This document shows, piece after piece, positions 17,376-26,418 of a DNA stretch of 64,000 nucleotides. This DNA is from Deinococcus aquiradiocola. GTDB taxonomy: Bacteria; Deinococcota; Deinococci; Deinococcales; Deinococcaceae. Under the pieces are notes generated by a model. That model worked only from the letters and a program-made list of their open reading frames with translations, was not told the DNA's origin and ran no database searches. Position 1 is the first letter of the stretch, and every line of letters starts with the position of its first letter. Location of the stretch: positions 710,568 to 774,567 of the forward strand of contig NZ_BMOE01000001.1 of assembly GCF_014646915.1 (NCBI RefSeq), given 5' to 3'. The translations under genes were made by a program, and so were the position numbers.

Positions 17376-17453
17376 GTCGATCTCCGGTTCAGTGCTTGGG
17401 ATTTCAGAGGAGGCGCAACTCTTAGCGGGGAACGCGCCTTCTTTGATGCACCA

Positions 17454-17510
17454 ATGTTAACACTTGCGGCCAACATTTGTCAACGCTTCCGGTATACACC
17501 GTGCTACTAT
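17454..17510. promoter_or_regulatory. Divergent promoters with paired TGTYAAC operators
   Basis: Minus-strand promoter: -35 TTGACA (plus 17478-17483), 18-nt spacer, -10 TAACAT (plus 17454-17459). Plus-strand promoter of the XRE gene: -10 TACTAT at 17505-17510, 6 nt before its ATG. Two direct repeats TGTTAAC (17455-17461) and TGTCAAC (17478-17484), 23 bp apart, lie exactly over the -10 and -35 of the operon promoter. The first is also the centre of a TGTTAACA palindrome. Expected to be the XRE protein's operators. Confidence 0.6.
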
Positions 17511-17516
17511 CCGGAC

Positions 17517-17765
17517 ATGGACGCAGCCATGAAACGGATCATTTCTGAGGCACTCAAGGCAAAGGGGTTGAACCAGTCCCAGCTCGCAGTCCAGCTTGGC
17601 AAAGAGCGCGCGAGCATCAGCCGTACACTCAGCCGTTCACCTCTCGATCAGCGCAGCGATTGGCCCAGGATTCTGGAACTCCTCGACCTCGAAATCGTCA
17701 TCCGTCCCAAAAGACAGACAGAAGCAGTGCCAGCTGCGGAATCAACCGAGTTCACCAGTAGATAA
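17517..17765 (+). CDS. XRE-family HTH transcriptional regulator
   Basis: 82 residues from ATG 17517, leaderless behind -10 TACTAT. Residues ~8-65 form the helix-turn-helix: ISEALKAKGLNQSQLAVQLGKERASISRTL. The C-terminal 20 residues are low-complexity. It is divergent from the DUF3560 operon and most likely represses it and possibly itself through the TGTYAAC repeats; the direction of regulation is inferred. Confidence 0.8.
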   Translation: MDAAMKRIISEALKAKGLNQSQLAVQLGKERASISRTLSRSPLDQRSDWPRILELLDLEIVIRPKRQTEAVPAAESTEFTSR

Positions 17766-17839
17766 GCCGCCAGGACCTTTGTCGCCGTGCCGCACCTGCG
17801 TGCCCCACGCGGGAGGCCGTGCGCTAGCCTGTCCGCACT

Positions 17840-20800
17840 GTGCCGACCGACCCACACACCTTCATCGCCCGCTGGAAGGCCTCCGGCGGGAGTGAACGCG
17901 CGAACTACGCCTCCTTCCTGATCGAGCTGTGCGAACTGCTCGACGTGCCCCGGCCCGCGCCCGCCACCGCGACCGGCGCGAACGAGTACGTGTTCGAACG
18001 CGAGGTGCGCGAGGTCTTCACGGACGGCAGCCACACGACCCGCTTCCTCGACCTGTACCGCAAGGGCTCGTTCGTGCTGGAAACCAAGCAAGGCGTCGAG
18101 GCCGAGACCGCCCAGCAGAACGAAGCGCAGGCCCTGACCGGCAAGGCCCCGCGCCGTAAACGGGGGCACGGCGTGCGCGGCACGAAGTCCTGGGACACCA
18201 ACATGGTCCGCGCGAAAGAACAGGCGGAAGCGTACGTGCGGTTCCTGCCCGCGGACGAAGGCAGGCCGCCCTTCGTGCTCGTGGTGGATGTCGGGCACGT
18301 GATCGAGGTGTACAGCGAGTTCTCCCGCTCGGGCGGCACGTATCTGCCGTTCCCGAACGCCCTCACGCACCGCATCCCGCTCGAAGACCTCGCGCGGGAC
18401 GACGTACGCGAACGGCTCCGCGCCGTCTGGCTCGACCCGATGAGTCTCGACCCGTCACGCCACGCGGCCCGCGTGACGCGCGCCGTGACCGCCTGGCTCG
18501 CCGAGATCGGCCGGAGCCTGGAAGCGTCCCGGACCGAGGACGGCGAGGCGCGCTTCACGGCCGAACAGGTGAGCACCTTCCTGATGCGGATGATCTTCAC
18601 GATGTTCGCCGAGGACATGGACCTCATTCCGAAGGGGGAATTCACGAAGGCCCTCACGAGCCTGCGCGGGAACCCGGAGGCCTTCGTGCCGCTCATGGAG
18701 GAACTGTGGGGCCACATGGCGAAGGGCGGCTTCAGCGCGTTCCTGCGCGCCAAGATCCTGCACTTCAACGGCGGGCTCTTCGAGAAGACGGAAGTGCTGC
18801 CCGTCACGGCGGAGCAGCTCGACCTGCTCATTCACGCGGCCGAGTCGGACTGGAGCGAAGTGGAGCCCAGCATCTTCGGCACGCTGGTCGAACGCGCCCT
18901 CGACGCCCGCGAACGGCACCGGCTCGGCGCGCACTACACGCCGCGCGCGTACGTGGAACGCCTCGTGAACCGCGTCGTGATGGACCCGCTACGTGAGGAC
19001 TGGCGCGGCGTGCTCGTCGAAGTGCAGCGCGACCTGGAGGACGCCGGGGAGACCGCGGACACGCAGCGGAAGGGGCGCCTGAACGCGGTGGGGCGGGTGG
19101 AGGCCTTCCTCGCGCGCCTGCAGCAGGTGCGGGTGCTGGACCCCGCGTGCGGGACGGGGAACTTCCTGTACGTGAGCATGGAGCTGATCAAGCGCCTAGA
19201 ATCGGAAGCGCAGGAGGCCCTCGTCTCACTGGGCGGGCAGCCGCAACTGATCGACGTGAGCCCCGAGAACTTCCTGGGCCTGGAGATGAACGCCCGGGCC
19301 GCCAGCGTGGCGAGCCTGGTGCTGTGGATCGGGTACCTGCAGATCTACGCGCGGACGCACCAGCGGCACGCGCCGCCCGAACCGATCCTGAAGGCCCTGA
19401 AGAACATCCGGCAGACGGACGCCGTCCTCAGTTACCGCCAGTCGCGCCTGCGGAAGGACAAGGACGGGAAGAAAGTCATGCACTGGGACGGCGTGACGCG
19501 CGTGCCGGACCCGGCAAGCGGCCGGTCCGTGCCGGACCTCCGGGCGCAGGTGCCGGACCGGGAGTACGTGCAGCCGTCACGGGCCCTGTGGCCGGAAGCG
19601 ACGTTCATTGTGGGGAACCCGCCGTTCATCGGGGCTGGCCCGATGCGGGAGACGCTGGGGGACGGGTACGTGGACGCGCTGCGGTCCACGTACAAACCGA
19701 GCCGGGGCGTGCCGGGCGTGCCGGACAGCAGTGACTTCGTCATGTACTGGTGGCACAAGGCAGCGGCCGCGCTGGAGCTCGGGCGCAGCCAGAAGGCCGG
19801 GACGCGCCGCTTCGGGTTCGTGACGACGAACAGCATCAAGCAGACCTTCAACCGCCGGGTGGTCGAGGACCGCCTGAGGGACATGGACCTGAGCCTCGTG
19901 TACGCCGTGCCGGACCACCCGTGGGTGGACGAGGCGGACGGGGCGGCCGTGCGGATCGCGATGACCGTCGTGGAGCGCGGTCAGCATGACGGCGTGCTGG
20001 AGCGCGTGGTCGAGGAATCCGTCGGGGAGAACGGGGAGTACGTGGTGCAGGTGGTGGAGGAAGCCGGGCGCATCAACGCCGACCTGACCACCGGAACGGA
20101 CATCACGAGAGCGGTGGAGCTCAAAGCCAACGAAGACCTCAGTAACCGCGGCGTCCAGCTAATCGGCAACGGCTTCATCGTAACGCGGGAACAGGCGGCC
20201 CAGCTCGGTCTCGGGCGGATTGACGGCCTGGAGAACCACATCCGCGAGTACCGCAACGGCCGCGACCTCACCTCACACGCGCGGGACGTGCTGGTGATCG
20301 ACCTGTTCGGCCTGACCGAGACCGAGGTGCGCGACAGGTTCCCGGAGGTGTACCAGCACCTGCTGCTCAACGTGAAACCAGAACGCGATCAGAACAAACG
20401 GGCAAGTTACCGCGAAAACTGGTGGGTCTTCGGCGAGCCCCGGAGCGCCTTCCGTCCCGCCCTGCTCGGCCTCAATCGTTACATCGCGACAGTCGAAACC
20501 AGCAAACACCGCTTTTTCCGCTTCCTCGACAGCAGTGTCTTGCCGGACAACAAACTGATCGCTATTGCCCATGACGACGCTTTCGTCCTTGGTGTGCTCA
20601 GCAGCAACGTCCACACCCGCTGGGCCGTTGCCCAGGGAAGCAATCTCGGTGTGGGAAACGATCCCGTGTATGTGAAAACCCGGTGCTTTGAGACCTTCCC
20701 CTTCCCGGCCGCGACCGCAAGCCAGAAGGCCACCATCCGGGCCCAAGCGCAACTGCTCGACGATCACCGCCAGACGCGCCTCACCCTGCACCCGGACATC

Positions 20801-21340
20801 GGCATGACGGACCTGTACAACGTGCTGGAGAAGCTCCGGAAGGGCGAAACCCTCAGCGCGAAAGAGCAGGATATTCACGACCGCGGCCTCGTCAGCACGC
20901 TCCGCGCCCTGCACGACGAACTCGACGCGCGCGTCGCGGACGCCTACGGGTGGGCACCCGCCCTGCCTGAACAGCAGCTGCTCGGGAACCTCATGGCGCT
21001 CAACGAGCAGCGGGCCGCTGAGGAGCGGCGCGACGTGGTGCAGTGGCTGCGGCCCGAGTACCAGAACCCCGCCAGCATCAACCAGGTGCAGGAAGGACTG
21101 GGGCTCGACGTGCCGGTCGCCGCGGCCGCCGAGCAGGTTCCCACCTTTCCGGCTCGGCTGGCGGAACAGTCGAGGGTCGTCCGGCAACTCCTGCGCACCA
21201 CGGCGCGTCCCCTCACGGCGCAGCAGGTCGCGAAGAGCTTCAAGGGCGTCGGGGAGGGCCGGGCGGAGGAACTGCTGGAGACGCTCGTCGCGCTCGGGCA
21301 GGCACGCCAGGTGCCCACGTACGGGGCGTACACGGCGTAA
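17840..21340 (+). CDS. MmeI-like type IIG restriction endonuclease/methyltransferase
   Basis: 1166 residues from GTG 17840. The N-terminus matches the MmeI family start (FIARWKASGGSERANYASF, LCELLDVPRPA) and carries the nuclease triad as D71, E81 and K83 (LDLYRKG, VLETKQG). A helical linker precedes an N6-adenine methyltransferase with motif I DPACGTGNF (about 432-440) and motif IV NPPF (about 593-596). A target-recognition region follows. Such single-chain enzymes methylate one strand of an asymmetric site and cut about 20 bp away. The last ~70 residues look like an extra winged helix, and the chain is longer than MmeI (~919). All key residues are present, so it is probably active. Confidence 0.85.
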   Translation: MPTDPHTFIARWKASGGSERANYASFLIELCELLDVPRPAPATATGANEYVFEREVREVFTDGSHTTRFLDLYRKGSFVLETKQGVEAETAQQNEAQALTGKAPRRKRGHGVRGTKSWDTNMVRAKEQAEAYVRFLPADEGRPPFVLVVDVGHVIEVYSEFSRSGGTYLPFPNALTHRIPLEDLARDDVRERLRAVWLDPMSLDPSRHAARVTRAVTAWLAEIGRSLEASRTEDGEARFTAEQVSTFLMRMIFTMFAEDMDLIPKGEFTKALTSLRGNPEAFVPLMEELWGHMAKGGFSAFLRAKILHFNGGLFEKTEVLPVTAEQLDLLIHAAESDWSEVEPSIFGTLVERALDARERHRLGAHYTPRAYVERLVNRVVMDPLREDWRGVLVEVQRDLEDAGETADTQRKGRLNAVGRVEAFLARLQQVRVLDPACGTGNFLYVSMELIKRLESEAQEALVSLGGQPQLIDVSPENFLGLEMNARAASVASLVLWIGYLQIYARTHQRHAPPEPILKALKNIRQTDAVLSYRQSRLRKDKDGKKVMHWDGVTRVPDPASGRSVPDLRAQVPDREYVQPSRALWPEATFIVGNPPFIGAGPMRETLGDGYVDALRSTYKPSRGVPGVPDSSDFVMYWWHKAAAALELGRSQKAGTRRFGFVTTNSIKQTFNRRVVEDRLRDMDLSLVYAVPDHPWVDEADGAAVRIAMTVVERGQHDGVLERVVEESVGENGEYVVQVVEEAGRINADLTTGTDITRAVELKANEDLSNRGVQLIGNGFIVTREQAAQLGLGRIDGLENHIREYRNGRDLTSHARDVLVIDLFGLTETEVRDRFPEVYQHLLLNVKPERDQNKRASYRENWWVFGEPRSAFRPALLGLNRYIATVETSKHRFFRFLDSSVLPDNKLIAIAHDDAFVLGVLSSNVHTRWAVAQGSNLGVGNDPVYVKTRCFETFPFPAATASQKATIRAQAQLLDDHRQTRLTLHPDIGMTDLYNVLEKLRKGETLSAKEQDIHDRGLVSTLRALHDELDARVADAYGWAPALPEQQLLGNLMALNEQRAAEERRDVVQWLRPEYQNPASINQVQEGLGLDVPVAAAAEQVPTFPARLAEQSRVVRQLLRTTARPLTAQQVAKSFKGVGEGRAEELLETLVALGQARQVPTYGAYTA

Positions 21341-21385
21341 CCTCTTCCCCACCTGGCCTTTACCGTCGTCTGTCACACTGCGGGC

Positions 21386-22159
21386 ATGCGATCCCTGAGT
21401 GCACTGCTGCTGCTGGCGCTCTCCCCCGCCGCCCTCGCCATCAACCTCAACGCGCCCCTCAACCCTGACCCCGTCAGGACACCCGGCGACGTCCTCACCA
21501 GCGACCCCAGGGTCGTCTGCGTCAGCGGCTACACCAGGACCGTCCGCAACGTCCCCCAGGCCCTCAAGGAACAGGTGTACCGCAGTTACGGCATCACCAG
21601 TCGTCAGTCCGGCGAGTACGAGATCGATCACCTGATCAGCCTTGAACTCGGCGGCAGCAACTCCGTGCGGAACCTCTGGCCCGAGAGCTACAAGACCACC
21701 CCCCTCAACGCCCACGTCAAGGACACCCTCGAGAACAAACTGCACGCCCTGGCGTGCAGCGGGAAGATCACCCTGCAGCAGGCGCAGCAGGCCATCGCCA
21801 GCAACTGGCAGGCTGCGTACGTCCAGTACGTCGGCCCCCTCCCGGGCGGCGTGACGCCGCCCCCCGCCCCGAAGCCCGGTCAGACGTCCGGGGCCGCGAC
21901 CGTCCCGGTCCTGCCCACCACCACACCGCCCAGCCCTCCTGTCGCCGCGACCACCCCGGTCCCGGCCCCCACGGCGGCCAACGTGGCGCCCAGCGGTGGT
22001 GCGTGCCCGGCCAGCGCGCCCATCAAGGGCAACATCGGCAGCAACGGGAAAATCTACCACCTGCCGCAGGGCGACCCGAACTACCGCCGCACGCACGCTG
22101 AAGCGTGCTTCACCACGCCCGCCGCCGCACAGAGTGCGGGCTTCCGGGCCGCGAGGTAA
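21386..22159 (+). CDS. Secreted HNH nuclease with C-terminal CxxxxIKGN (sunset-like) domain
   Basis: 257 residues. Signal peptide (1-18, cut near ALA). Residues ~35-150 contain an HNH-like core: EIDHLISLELGGSNSVRNLWPES, with the DH and N positions expected for the betabeta-alpha-metal nuclease fold. A Pro/Thr-rich linker (150-205) leads to a small domain (CPASAPIKGNIGSNGKIYHLPQGDPNY...CF, broken into two here) seen at the end of many secreted nucleases. Likely degrades extracellular DNA, or acts in DNA uptake or scavenging. Start codon is preceded by CACACT at -6. Confidence 0.75.
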   Translation: MRSLSALLLLALSPAALAINLNAPLNPDPVRTPGDVLTSDPRVVCVSGYTRTVRNVPQALKEQVYRSYGITSRQSGEYEIDHLISLELGGSNSVRNLWPESYKTTPLNAHVKDTLENKLHALACSGKITLQQAQQAIASNWQAAYVQYVGPLPGGVTPPPAPKPGQTSGAATVPVLPTTTPPSPPVAATTPVPAPTAANVAPSGGACPASAPIKGNIGSNGKIYHLPQGDPNYRRTHAEACFTTPAAAQSAGFRAAR

Positions 22160-22162
22160 TCC

Positions 22163-22540
22163 ATGACTGATGACCAGACGAAGGCCACCGTGCATGATCA
22201 GACCACTCCGACCACCCCCTCCAGTCCCGAAGTGCACGCAGACGTTCCCTGGATGGTGACGCAGGCGGACGGCACGCCCGGTGGGACCCCGACGGACGAG
22301 GAGCACGAGATCGTCACGAAGGCGCGGGCCCTGCTGCAGGCCGACCCGCACTTCCAGGCGCTGCCGTCCCCGACACTGTCACGCGTCGAGGTGAACCGGG
22401 GCGTGCCGTGCAGCGAGTCGGGATGCCTGTACCTGCGCTACGAGGTGCCGGGTCAGACGCCGCAGGAGTTCTGGCCGCACTGGGGCAAGAACGACAAGGT
22501 CAGCTGGAAGAGCGGACAGGTCAGCGTCCATGAAGAATGA
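22163..22540 (+). CDS. Hypothetical protein, downstream of secreted nuclease
   Basis: 125 residues, 3 nt after the nuclease gene, thus co-transcribed. Acidic, with an unstructured Thr/Pro-rich N-terminus (1-40) and a compact C-terminal part containing two nearby cysteines (VPCSESGCLYLRY). No signal peptide. It could be an immunity- or chaperone-like partner of the nuclease, but no homology supports this. Confidence 0.5.
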   Translation: MTDDQTKATVHDQTTPTTPSSPEVHADVPWMVTQADGTPGGTPTDEEHEIVTKARALLQADPHFQALPSPTLSRVEVNRGVPCSESGCLYLRYEVPGQTPQEFWPHWGKNDKVSWKSGQVSVHEE

Positions 22541-22622
22541 CGCCCTTCCGCCATGTACAGGCGCGTCAGACATGAAGATGACCTGTGACGGCGCTGTCAG
22601 AAGCCCGTCCTTACGCTGAGCC

Positions 22623-24773
22623 ATGCCAACAACACAGGGAGGGGCAGGAAGTACGGACCCACAACCTTCCCCAATGCACTTCCCTCACCAGGACGTCACT
22701 GAAGCGGCATTCAACATCACGGCCGCACTCATCGTCGTCCTCAACCGCACAGGCCACATCGTGCGATTCAACGCGGCCTGCGAACGACTGACCGGACACC
22801 GCGAGGCGGACGTGATCGGACAGTTGCTCTGGCCGCTCGTCCTCGACGAATCCGAAGCGCAAAGGGCACGGGAAACCTACAAAGCCATGTCCCCCCACTC
22901 ACCGATCGGCCCTTACCAGAATTACTGGATGACGCCACACGGTGAACGCCGGTACATCAACTGGCAGACCACCCACCTGTTCGCCGAGGACGGCGAGATT
23001 GACCTGCTCGTCGCGACTGGCATCGACGTCACCGAAGAACGGGCCGTTCAACTCGCCCTGAAAGATAGTGAACATCGCTTCCGGGTGTTGTTCGACCAGT
23101 CCGGGGAAGGCGGCGTCCTCATCGACCCGCACGACCCGGTCGTCCCCTGGCGTATCGTCGAATGCAACGCCACGTTCGCCACCATGAACGGTTACGCGCA
23201 CCATGAGCTGATTGGTCAGTCCATCGACCTCCTGCATGAAGATGACCTCATGGCACGCGAAGGCCCTGCACTGCTCGAATTCATTCGCGAATGCGGTGAC
23301 GACGCCAAAGGCGAAGGAACGCACGTTCACCGCGACGGCCACGTGTTCCCAGTCGAAAGTGCGTCACGACTCGTCGTTCTGGGCGGGAAGGAACTCGTGC
23401 TCGGCATTGACCGGGACATCACGGCACGGAAACGCACGGAAACGCAACTGAAAGCCCTGAATGAACGCCTGACGTTCGACGCGCACCACGACGCCCTCAC
23501 CGGTCTGCCGAACCGGATTCTGCTCACCGACTGCCTCACGCAGGAACTCGCGCGGAGGAAACGGAATGACACGCAGCTCGCTGTGATGTTCGTCGACCTG
23601 GACGATTTCAAGCGCGTGAACGACAGCCTCGGACACGCAGCCGGGGACGCGCTCCTGCGTGAAGTGACGGAACGCGTGAAAACCACGCTCCGGCCGAGTG
23701 ACACTGTGGCACGCGTCGGTGGGGACGAGTTCGTGATCCTCGTGCCTGAACTGAGCAGCCTGCATCACGCGGGACGCATCGCGCGTCGCGTGCAGGAAGC
23801 CGTGATGACCCCCATCTTCCTGGCCGGGATGACCGTCACGGTCGGCTGCAGCATCGGGATCACCTTGTGCCCACAGGACGGCCAGGAGGCTGGTGACCTC
23901 CTCCGACAGGCGGATATCGCCATGTACGAGATCAAGAAGTCCGGGAAGAATGCCGTCCAGTTCTTCACGCCGTCCATGAATGAGGCCGCGCAGGACCGGT
24001 TGCGGCTTGAGTCGCGGTTACGCACCGCGATCGCCGGGGGGGACCTCACCCTGCACTACCAGCCTCAGGTGGATGTCCTGACGGGCAACCTCGTGGGCCT
24101 CGAAGCGCTCGCGCGCTGGACGGACCAGGAGTTGGGGACCGTGCCACCCGACCAGTTCATTCCCGTGGCGGAAGATACGGGCCTGATCGTCGCGCTTGGT
24201 GTATGGGCTCTGGATGAGGCGTGCCGTCAGGCGGCCGAGTGGGAGGTGAAAGTCCCGATCGCCGTGAATGTCTCCCCGGCGCAATTGATTCGCGAAGAGT
24301 TCCCGGACGTCGTCAGAGACACGCTCGCCAGGTACGGCCTCCCCCCCCGCCTGCTGAAGCTGGAGCTCACGGAGCGCCTCACGATCCGCGATCCGGTCCT
24401 GGCAGCCCGGCAGCTCGGTCGCCTGCGCGACCTGGGCGTTCGGCTGTCCCTGGACGATTTCGGTGCGGGGCAATCCGTCATCGCGTCGCTCATGCGGTTA
24501 CCGCTGCATGAACTGAAACTCGACCGGATGCTGCTGGCGAACATCACGGAAGATCCCTCATCGTGGGGGATGATGGAGGCCCTCCTGTCTCTCGCGCAGA
24601 GCCTGGATCTTCCCGTGGTGGTTGAAGGGGTGGAGACAAGCGCACAACTGAATGCCATGCGTGCCATGGGGTGCGGCACTGTGCAGGGGTACCTGACGGG
24701 CAGACCACAGCACCCAGCGTCGGTCTTCAGCCTGTTGTCGGCCGGCAGCCCCGATGAACCCAACCCGTCGTGA
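22623..24773 (+). CDS. PAS-PAS-GGDEF-EAL cyclic-di-GMP turnover protein
   Basis: 716 residues from ATG 22623; -10 TACGCT lies 5 nt before it. Two PAS sensor domains (about 20-135 and 145-265), then GGDEF with an intact active site (VGGDEF, 366-370) and EAL with an intact signature (GLEALARW, EAL at 494-496), DDFGAG and EGVET. Both catalytic halves could therefore be functional: synthesis and hydrolysis of c-di-GMP. No membrane segments, so it is cytoplasmic. G+C is lower than in neighbours, suggesting it is a later arrival. Confidence 0.9.
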   Translation: MPTTQGGAGSTDPQPSPMHFPHQDVTEAAFNITAALIVVLNRTGHIVRFNAACERLTGHREADVIGQLLWPLVLDESEAQRARETYKAMSPHSPIGPYQNYWMTPHGERRYINWQTTHLFAEDGEIDLLVATGIDVTEERAVQLALKDSEHRFRVLFDQSGEGGVLIDPHDPVVPWRIVECNATFATMNGYAHHELIGQSIDLLHEDDLMAREGPALLEFIRECGDDAKGEGTHVHRDGHVFPVESASRLVVLGGKELVLGIDRDITARKRTETQLKALNERLTFDAHHDALTGLPNRILLTDCLTQELARRKRNDTQLAVMFVDLDDFKRVNDSLGHAAGDALLREVTERVKTTLRPSDTVARVGGDEFVILVPELSSLHHAGRIARRVQEAVMTPIFLAGMTVTVGCSIGITLCPQDGQEAGDLLRQADIAMYEIKKSGKNAVQFFTPSMNEAAQDRLRLESRLRTAIAGGDLTLHYQPQVDVLTGNLVGLEALARWTDQELGTVPPDQFIPVAEDTGLIVALGVWALDEACRQAAEWEVKVPIAVNVSPAQLIREEFPDVVRDTLARYGLPPRLLKLELTERLTIRDPVLAARQLGRLRDLGVRLSLDDFGAGQSVIASLMRLPLHELKLDRMLLANITEDPSSWGMMEALLSLAQSLDLPVVVEGVETSAQLNAMRAMGCGTVQGYLTGRPQHPASVFSLLSAGSPDEPNPS

Positions 24774-24861
24774 CCTGCGGGCGCCCGACACCCCAACAGG
24801 AATGTAGCCGAGTTCGCAATGCCTGCGCGGGATGCACGTTTCAGGACGGTAGGCTAACGGC

Positions 24862-25386
24862 ATGAACGAACGGTTGATCAGCGCAGCTGGCTTCACGTGC
24901 GCGGGCCACCTCAAAACCGGGGAGTTCCTCGAAGGGATCCTGATCCTCAGTTACAACCGTCAGACCATCCCTGGCTTCCCGCATCCCGTTGGAACAGGCA
25001 TGGAACGCCGGTGCATCTTCACGGTCGGGGGCCCCGCACTGACCAGTCTGCCCGGGCAACTTGACGCCACGGTCACCTGTGAGTTGCTCGGCGAGCGCCT
25101 GCAGATCATTATCACGCCTGAAGTCATCACGCCAGCCCCTGGAAGCTGGCGCCTCCAGGGGCCGTACGAACCCCGGAATCGGTGGAAGCTCCCCACGGTC
25201 CGGCAGGCGGGAGAACGCGACGCCCTCCACGGGCAGGATGATCACCCGGTTGCGTTGCGGCAGGCCGCGCCGGACGAACCGTTGATCGGACGGGCACACA
25301 CCAGCGAGGATGATGCGCGACGAGTTCATGACCTGCTGGCATGGGGCGTGAACTTTGAACGCTCTCTTGGCGACCGCGGCGACTGA
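24862..25386 (+). CDS. Hypothetical protein
   Basis: 174 residues from ATG 24862, leaderless: TAGGCT at 24850-24855, 6 nt upstream. First ~95 residues are strand-rich, possibly a beta barrel; the C-terminal half is charged and helical with repeated RRVHDLL-like helices. No family recognised. Convergent with the protease gene, with only 6 nt between stops. Confidence 0.5.
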   Translation: MNERLISAAGFTCAGHLKTGEFLEGILILSYNRQTIPGFPHPVGTGMERRCIFTVGGPALTSLPGQLDATVTCELLGERLQIIITPEVITPAPGSWRLQGPYEPRNRWKLPTVRQAGERDALHGQDDHPVALRQAAPDEPLIGRAHTSEDDARRVHDLLAWGVNFERSLGDRGD

Positions 25387-25392
25387 CGACGC

Positions 25393-26358
25393 TCAGATCG
25401 AGAAGTTCAACGCGTGCATGACAGCCTGAATCGGTGAGGCCAACGTGACGTGAACCCCGGCCTCGACCGTTCCGCCCCACAGCAGGCCGACCACTGCTCC
25501 TCCTCCTTTCACCACGACGCTTCCACTGTCTCCAGCGTCCGCGAACTGCGTCGGGTCGCCCGTGATCCCGATCTGGTTCCGGTACGTGGTTCCCCCGCTC
25601 GGCACGTCCACCCGGACGTACCTGACCACGCCAGTGGTGACGTTGGTGGTGATGCCCGTCTTGTTCACGCGGTCATTCAGGGCGACCGTTCCGGCCCCCG
25701 TCACGATGCCAGAGCCGGAGATGGCGCGCACGGTGCCCGTACGGCCGTTCGACACGGTCGCCACGGCCGCGTCCACGCCCACCTGCATGCCCCCGAAGGC
25801 GATGTTCCCCTTCACGACATTGAGGTGATCGCCCGCCACGTCGACGCTGACCCAGGTGTCCACGCGCGCCGGTTGGCAGACCTGCGTGTTGGACGGCGGG
25901 TTACCGTAAGCCATGACGTGCGCGTTGCTCAGCATGGCGGTCTGTCCCGTGCCGTTCAGCGTCACGATCAGGCCCATGGTGCCGTGCCAGTCGGCCTGCA
26001 GGCTGTTCTTGTCAGGACCGCAGCTGATGCCGCCCTGCATGGGTTCCATCTTCTTCAGGCGGGGGTTGCCCAGTTCCACCTGCTGGGTGAGTTGGGCGTC
26101 CTTCAGCGGTCCGAGGGGGCCGAACGTGGCCTGCACGACGCGCACCGGGACGCCCTGTTCCTGCAGTGACTGCAGGACGGGCGCGGCGGTGGTGGCCTGC
26201 AGGGCGGCCTCGTGCTCCGCGAACACGACCAGGGCCAGGTCGTCCCCGTCCGGGTGGCCGACACCGACGCCGGTCACTCCGGGAAGGGCGAGCAGGTCGT
26301 CCGCGTGGCGTTCTTTGACATCGATGAGTTGATCGAGCGTGAAGTCCGTCATGGTCAC
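25393..26358 (-). CDS. Trypsin-like serine protease, cytoplasmic
   Basis: 321 residues; SD GGAGTGA before ATG 26358. Residues ~12-80 form an N-terminal domain (HADDLLALPGVTGVGVGH) seen on bacterial trypsin-like peptidases. The chymotrypsin fold follows with all catalytic residues: H147 (SNAHV), D196 (GVDAAV) and S278 (AGDSGS). No signal peptide, so it is expected in the cytosol. Adjacent to, and in the same direction as, an uncharacterised protein that could be its substrate or partner. Confidence 0.75.
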   Translation of the reverse strand: MTMTDFTLDQLIDVKERHADDLLALPGVTGVGVGHPDGDDLALVVFAEHEAALQATTAAPVLQSLQEQGVPVRVVQATFGPLGPLKDAQLTQQVELGNPRLKKMEPMQGGISCGPDKNSLQADWHGTMGLIVTLNGTGQTAMLSNAHVMAYGNPPSNTQVCQPARVDTWVSVDVAGDHLNVVKGNIAFGGMQVGVDAAVATVSNGRTGTVRAISGSGIVTGAGTVALNDRVNKTGITTNVTTGVVRYVRVDVPSGGTTYRNQIGITGDPTQFADAGDSGSVVVKGGGAVVGLLWGGTVEAGVHVTLASPIQAVMHALNFSI

Positions 26359-26418
26359 TCCTGTCCTTCGTGAAGGTGGAGGGTCAGGCCGTTAGGGGGA
26401 CGGCCTGACCCCGGGGGG

